This document shows positions 13,721 through 16,350 of a stretch of 16,350 nt of DNA, in pieces. Numbering within the stretch: the first letter of the stretch is position 1; each line of letters begins with the position of its first letter. This DNA comes from Oribacterium sp. UBA5894 (GTDB lineage Bacteria > Bacillota > Clostridia > Lachnospirales > Lachnospiraceae). The notes beneath the pieces are model-generated. The model ran no database searches, had not been told where the DNA came from, and saw nothing but the letters and a program-made list of their open reading frames with translations. A program made the position numbers and the translations under genes. The stretch is taken from positions 7,989 to 24,338 of the forward strand of contig DJEQ01000071.1 in the NCBI GenBank assembly GCA_002431355.1, read 5' to 3'.

Positions 13721-15313
13721 TTAGTTTCGACCAAACTCGGTCAGCTTCAGCTCCTTATTTCGCTCCAGCACCATGCCTACCGACCACTCATGCGCAAACA
13801 GAAGCAGTGGACGGTCCTTCAGATCCTTGACGATCTTCATGTCGGACGTGCCCTGGATATGGTCAATGTCCACTTCCGTATAATTCTCCACCCAGCGGAT
13901 ATAGCCATATGGCAGCTGGTCGAGCTTAATGTCAACATTGTACTCATTCTTCAGTCGGAAGCTCAGCACCTCGAACTGCAGCACGCCGACCACGCCGACA
14001 ATAATCTCTTCCATTCCAGTATTGTACTCCTGGAAGATCTGAATGGCACCCTCCTGCGCAATCTGGGAAATGCCCTTCACAAACTGCTTTCGCTTCATGG
14101 TATCCACCTGACGCACGCGTGCGAAATGCTCCGGTGCGAAGGTCGGGATGCCCTCATAGTAAAACTTCTTATTTGAAAGCTCCAGGGTATCTCCAATCGA
14201 GAAGATACCCGGATCGAAGATGCCGATGATGTCGCCGGCATAGGCCTTCTCCACGATCTTTCGCTCATCTGCCATCATCTGGGTTGGCTGACTCAGCTTC
14301 ACCTTTCGCCCGGTCTGTACATGATTCACTTCCATACCGGCATCGAATTCGCCGGAGCAGATGCGCATAAATGCAACACGGTCCCGATGCTTCGGGTCCA
14401 TATTGGCCTGAATCTTAAAGACGAAGGCGGAGAAATCCTCCTTGACTGGATCAATGATGCCCTGACTGCTGTTTCTCGGAAGAGGCGGCAGGGTCATCTT
14501 CAGGAAATGCTCCAGGAAGGTCTTTACACCGAAGTTCGTAAGCGCGGATCCGAAAAAGACCGGAGTCAGGTCACCACGGTTCACGCGCTCCTGATCATAG
14601 TCGTCCGAAGCGCCATCGAGCAGCTCGAGATCCTCCTGCAGCTTATCATAATACTCAAAGCCCACCATGTCCTTGAGCCCTGCATCATGGATGGAAACGT
14701 CCTGTTCTGCCACGGCCTTCGTACCACCGGCAGTCGCCGTAAAGAGCTCCACCATCTCGGTCTCCCGGTCATAGACACCCTTAAAATTGCGCCCACAGCC
14801 GATCGGCCAGTTGATCGGGCAGGTGTGAATACCGAGGACACTCTCGATCTCATCCAGCAGCTCATACGGATCCCGTGCCTCACGGTCAAACTTGTTCACA
14901 AAGGTAAAAATCGGAATATGCCGCATCACGCAGACCTTAAACAGCTTGATGGTCTGCGGCTCGACACCCTTTGCACCATCGATGACCATGACGGCACTGT
15001 CCGCCGCCATCAGGGTACGATAGGTATCCTCTGAGAAGTCCTGATGTCCCGGGGTATCCAGAATGTTGATGCACTTTCCTTCATAATTAAACTGAAGAAC
15101 CGAGGATGTAACCGAAATACCTCTCTGCTTCTCGATCTCCATCCAGTCCGAGACGGCATGCTTCGTCGCCTTTCGCCCCTTTACCGTACCTGCGAGATTG
15201 ATCGCGCCACCATACAGGAGGAACTTCTCGGTCAGTGTCGTTTTACCGGCATCCGGGTGCGAAATGATCGCAAACGTACGTCTCTTCTCAATTTCTTCTT
15301 TTAAACTTGCCAT
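13721..15313 (-). CDS. prfC: Peptide chain release factor 3 (RF3), translational GTPase
   Basis: RF3 is a GTPase that recycles release factors 1 and 2 from the ribosome after termination; 530 residues, close to the usual 529. The G domain shows the P-loop SHPDAGKT (18-25), RGIS (64-67) in switch I, DTPGHQD (86-92) and NKFD (140-143). The N-terminal IEKRRTFAIISHPDAGKTTLTEK and the SDWMEIEKQRGISVTSSVLQF region separate RF3 from EF-G and LepA. The frame is open to ATG 15328, but that codon lacks a ribosome binding site. ATG 15313 has GAGG five bases upstream and starts MASLKEEIEKRRTF, so I use it. The promoter appears to sit directly beside the ftsZ terminator. Confidence 0.96.
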   Translation of the reverse strand: MASLKEEIEKRRTFAIISHPDAGKTTLTEKFLLYGGAINLAGTVKGRKATKHAVSDWMEIEKQRGISVTSSVLQFNYEGKCINILDTPGHQDFSEDTYRTLMAADSAVMVIDGAKGVEPQTIKLFKVCVMRHIPIFTFVNKFDREARDPYELLDEIESVLGIHTCPINWPIGCGRNFKGVYDRETEMVELFTATAGGTKAVAEQDVSIHDAGLKDMVGFEYYDKLQEDLELLDGASDDYDQERVNRGDLTPVFFGSALTNFGVKTFLEHFLKMTLPPLPRNSSQGIIDPVKEDFSAFVFKIQANMDPKHRDRVAFMRICSGEFDAGMEVNHVQTGRKVKLSQPTQMMADERKIVEKAYAGDIIGIFDPGIFSIGDTLELSNKKFYYEGIPTFAPEHFARVRQVDTMKRKQFVKGISQIAQEGAIQIFQEYNTGMEEIIVGVVGVLQFEVLSFRLKNEYNVDIKLDQLPYGYIRWVENYTEVDIDHIQGTSDMKIVKDLKDRPLLLFAHEWSVGMVLERNKELKLTEFGRN

Positions 15314-15355
15314 TCTATCCTCAATCATTTAAAAAATTACACAAAATCGTTTTTC

Positions 15356-15364
15356 ATCATAGCA
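15356..15364 (-). promoter_or_regulatory. Extended -10 promoter of prfC
   Basis: The minus strand reads TGCTATGAT, an extended -10 with five of six to TATAAT. A weak -35 (TTTACG, four of six, 18-bp spacer) would fall inside the loop of the ftsZ terminator hairpin. The predicted start near 15349 leaves a leader of about 35 nt before ATG 15313. Confidence 0.5.
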
Positions 15365-15365
15365 C

Positions 15366-15397
15366 GAAAAAGGCTATGCCGTAAAGACATAGCCTTT
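15366..15397 (-). terminator. Intrinsic terminator after ftsZ
   Basis: The stem GGCTATG (15372-15378) with CATAGCC (15388-15394), extended by A-T pairs to ten, has a 9-nt loop and is followed on the minus strand by TTTTTCGTG. It begins about 27 nt after the ftsZ stop codon. Confidence 0.88.
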
Positions 15398-15423
15398 CAT
15401 TTCTATCTTCAGGGATGAAGAGA

Positions 15424-16350
15424 TTACTTACGATTTCTCAGGAAATCCGGAATGTTGATGGACATTTCCTTATTCTGCTGCGGACGGAAGGTCGGCTGCG
15501 GTGTCTGTACCTGCGGTGCGGCTGTCGTCACCGTGCTCGTCTGCGGTGCTGTATTTACCGCTGTCGCTGGACGTGCCTGTGGCTGGAAGCTGGTGTTTCC
15601 ACCGAGGAAGCTCGGGATCGGCTGTCTTACGCTTTCCGTGCCCTGTGCCGCTGCTGCTGTCTTCGGCTGAACCGGCTTCTTTACCGTATCAAAAGCAGAG
15701 CTCGTAGCGGCAGAATCCTCGATACCCGTTGCAATCACCGTGATCTTGCACTCATCCTGTGCGTTCTCATCGTACATTGCACCGAAAATAATGTTTGCAT
15801 TATCACCTGCCAGCTCCTCTACATAGGAAGCGGCTTCATTCGCCTCTACCAGAGAGATATCACCGGAAATGTTGATGATAACATCCGTTGCACCCTCAAT
15901 GGTGGTCTCAAGCAGCGGGCTGGAGATGGCCATCTTCACCGCCTCCGTTGCCTTCTCATCGCCCTTTGCAGAGCCGATACCGACATGCGCTACACCCTTG
16001 TCCTTCATGACAGAGGAAACATCGGCGAAATCGAGATTGATGAGGCCCGGCACGTTAATGAGATCCGTAATACCCTGAACCGCCTGCTGAAGAACCTCAT
16101 CGGCCTTCTTCAGTGCATCCGGCATCGTCGTTCTGCGATCCACGATCTCCAGAAGACGATCGTTTGGAATCACGATCAGCGTATCCACAGCTTCCTTCAG
16201 CTTCTTGATTCCATCGATGGCATTCGTCATACGCTGACGTGCCTCGAAACGGAATGGCTTCGTTACAACACCGACGGTAAGGATACCCATATCCTTCGCA
16301 ATCTTCGCGATAACCGGTGCAGCACCCGTTCCGGTACCACCGCCCATACC
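15424..16350 (-). CDS. ftsZ: Cell division protein FtsZ (partial, N-terminus outside the window)
   Basis: FtsZ is the tubulin-like GTPase that forms the division ring. About 308 residues are visible; roughly the first 105 lie beyond the right edge. The fragment opens at the tubulin signature GMGGGTGTGAAP, which binds GTP phosphates. The T7 synergy loop NLDFADV follows about 105 residues later and completes the active site of the neighbouring subunit. After the globular core comes a Pro/Gln/Thr/Ala-rich linker of about 75 residues. The protein then ends in the conserved tail peptide INIPDFLRNRK, which binds FtsA, SepF, ZapA-like and other partners. The gene ends at an intrinsic terminator and is not followed by other division genes in this window. 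The apparent start near 16347 is an internal Met of the signature, not a true start. Confidence 0.97.
   Translation of the reverse strand, partial: GMGGGTGTGAAPVIAKIAKDMGILTVGVVTKPFRFEARQRMTNAIDGIKKLKEAVDTLIVIPNDRLLEIVDRRTTMPDALKKADEVLQQAVQGITDLINVPGLINLDFADVSSVMKDKGVAHVGIGSAKGDEKATEAVKMAISSPLLETTIEGATDVIINISGDISLVEANEAASYVEELAGDNANIIFGAMYDENAQDECKITVIATGIEDSAATSSAFDTVKKPVQPKTAAAAQGTESVRQPIPSFLGGNTSFQPQARPATAVNTAPQTSTVTTAAPQVQTPQPTFRPQQNKEMSINIPDFLRNRK

Noticed and set aside
12313..13830. A 505-codon open frame on the plus strand, antisense to the dipeptidase and the end of prfC
   Set aside because: The composition is unlike a protein of this genome (many Cys, His, Arg, Ile and Leu runs), no family motif is visible, and the opposite strand carries a gene with all its catalytic residues. 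It is a shadow of codon bias.
1..16350. A new multi-gene defence, mobile or biosynthetic system
   Set aside because: Twelve of the fourteen genes belong to recognised families in ordinary arrangements. There are no integrases, toxins, nucleases, modular enzymes or arrays of repeats. The unexplained parts are two membrane-linked genes and several regulatory segments.

Overview
The window looks like chromosomal housekeeping DNA of an anaerobic, low-to-moderate GC Bacillota. A Lachnospiraceae-type member of the Clostridia is my best guess. The reasons are an oxygen-sensitive class III ribonucleotide reductase with its activase, NrdR, a lipoprotein with a long Ala/Thr/Glu linker of the kind common in Lachnospiraceae, and YitT, DUF975 and PepV-type proteins, all with strong AGGAGG-type ribosome binding sites. 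The genus cannot be settled by reading alone. All fourteen genes lie on the minus strand, so transcription runs from high to low coordinates. I see no tRNA, rRNA, insertion sequence, phage gene or CRISPR array.

Layout in order of transcription. (1) The C-terminal two thirds of ftsZ enter from the right edge and end at an intrinsic terminator. (2) prfC (release factor RF3) starts from a promoter packed against that terminator and is followed by a PepV-type M20 dipeptidase. (3) After a structured leader of about 260 nt comes a complete methionine ABC importer, metN-metI-metQ, closed by a terminator. (4) nrdD-nrdG, the anaerobic ribonucleotide reductase and its radical-SAM activase, are preceded by two NrdR-box-like sites 32 bp apart and followed by a terminator. 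(5) A DUF975 membrane protein, nrdR and aroD form a tight unit; nrdR overlaps the DUF975 gene by ATGA. (6) A 2-hydroxycarboxylate transporter (CitS/MleP family) has its own promoter inside the end of aroD, three inverted repeats in its leader, and a strong terminator. (7) A two-gene unit has a clear extended -10 promoter and encodes a membrane-anchored helical (TPR-like) protein and a YitT/DUF2179 membrane protein.

Functionally, nrdDG and the regulator NrdR sit in neighbouring transcription units, and the expected NrdR operators are in place upstream of nrdD, so a local feedback loop on dNTP synthesis can be read from the sequence. Methionine import is a self-contained operon. The remaining genes serve division, translation, aromatic amino acid synthesis, peptide turnover and organic-acid transport.

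I did not find a convincing new multi-gene system. The parts most worth a second look are regulatory: the NrdR boxes, the metNIQ leader with a degenerate T-box-like segment, the hairpin series before the 2-hydroxycarboxylate transporter, a set of repeats at 1960-2053 that could form competing hairpins, and the uncharacterised membrane/TPR-like protein paired with YitT.
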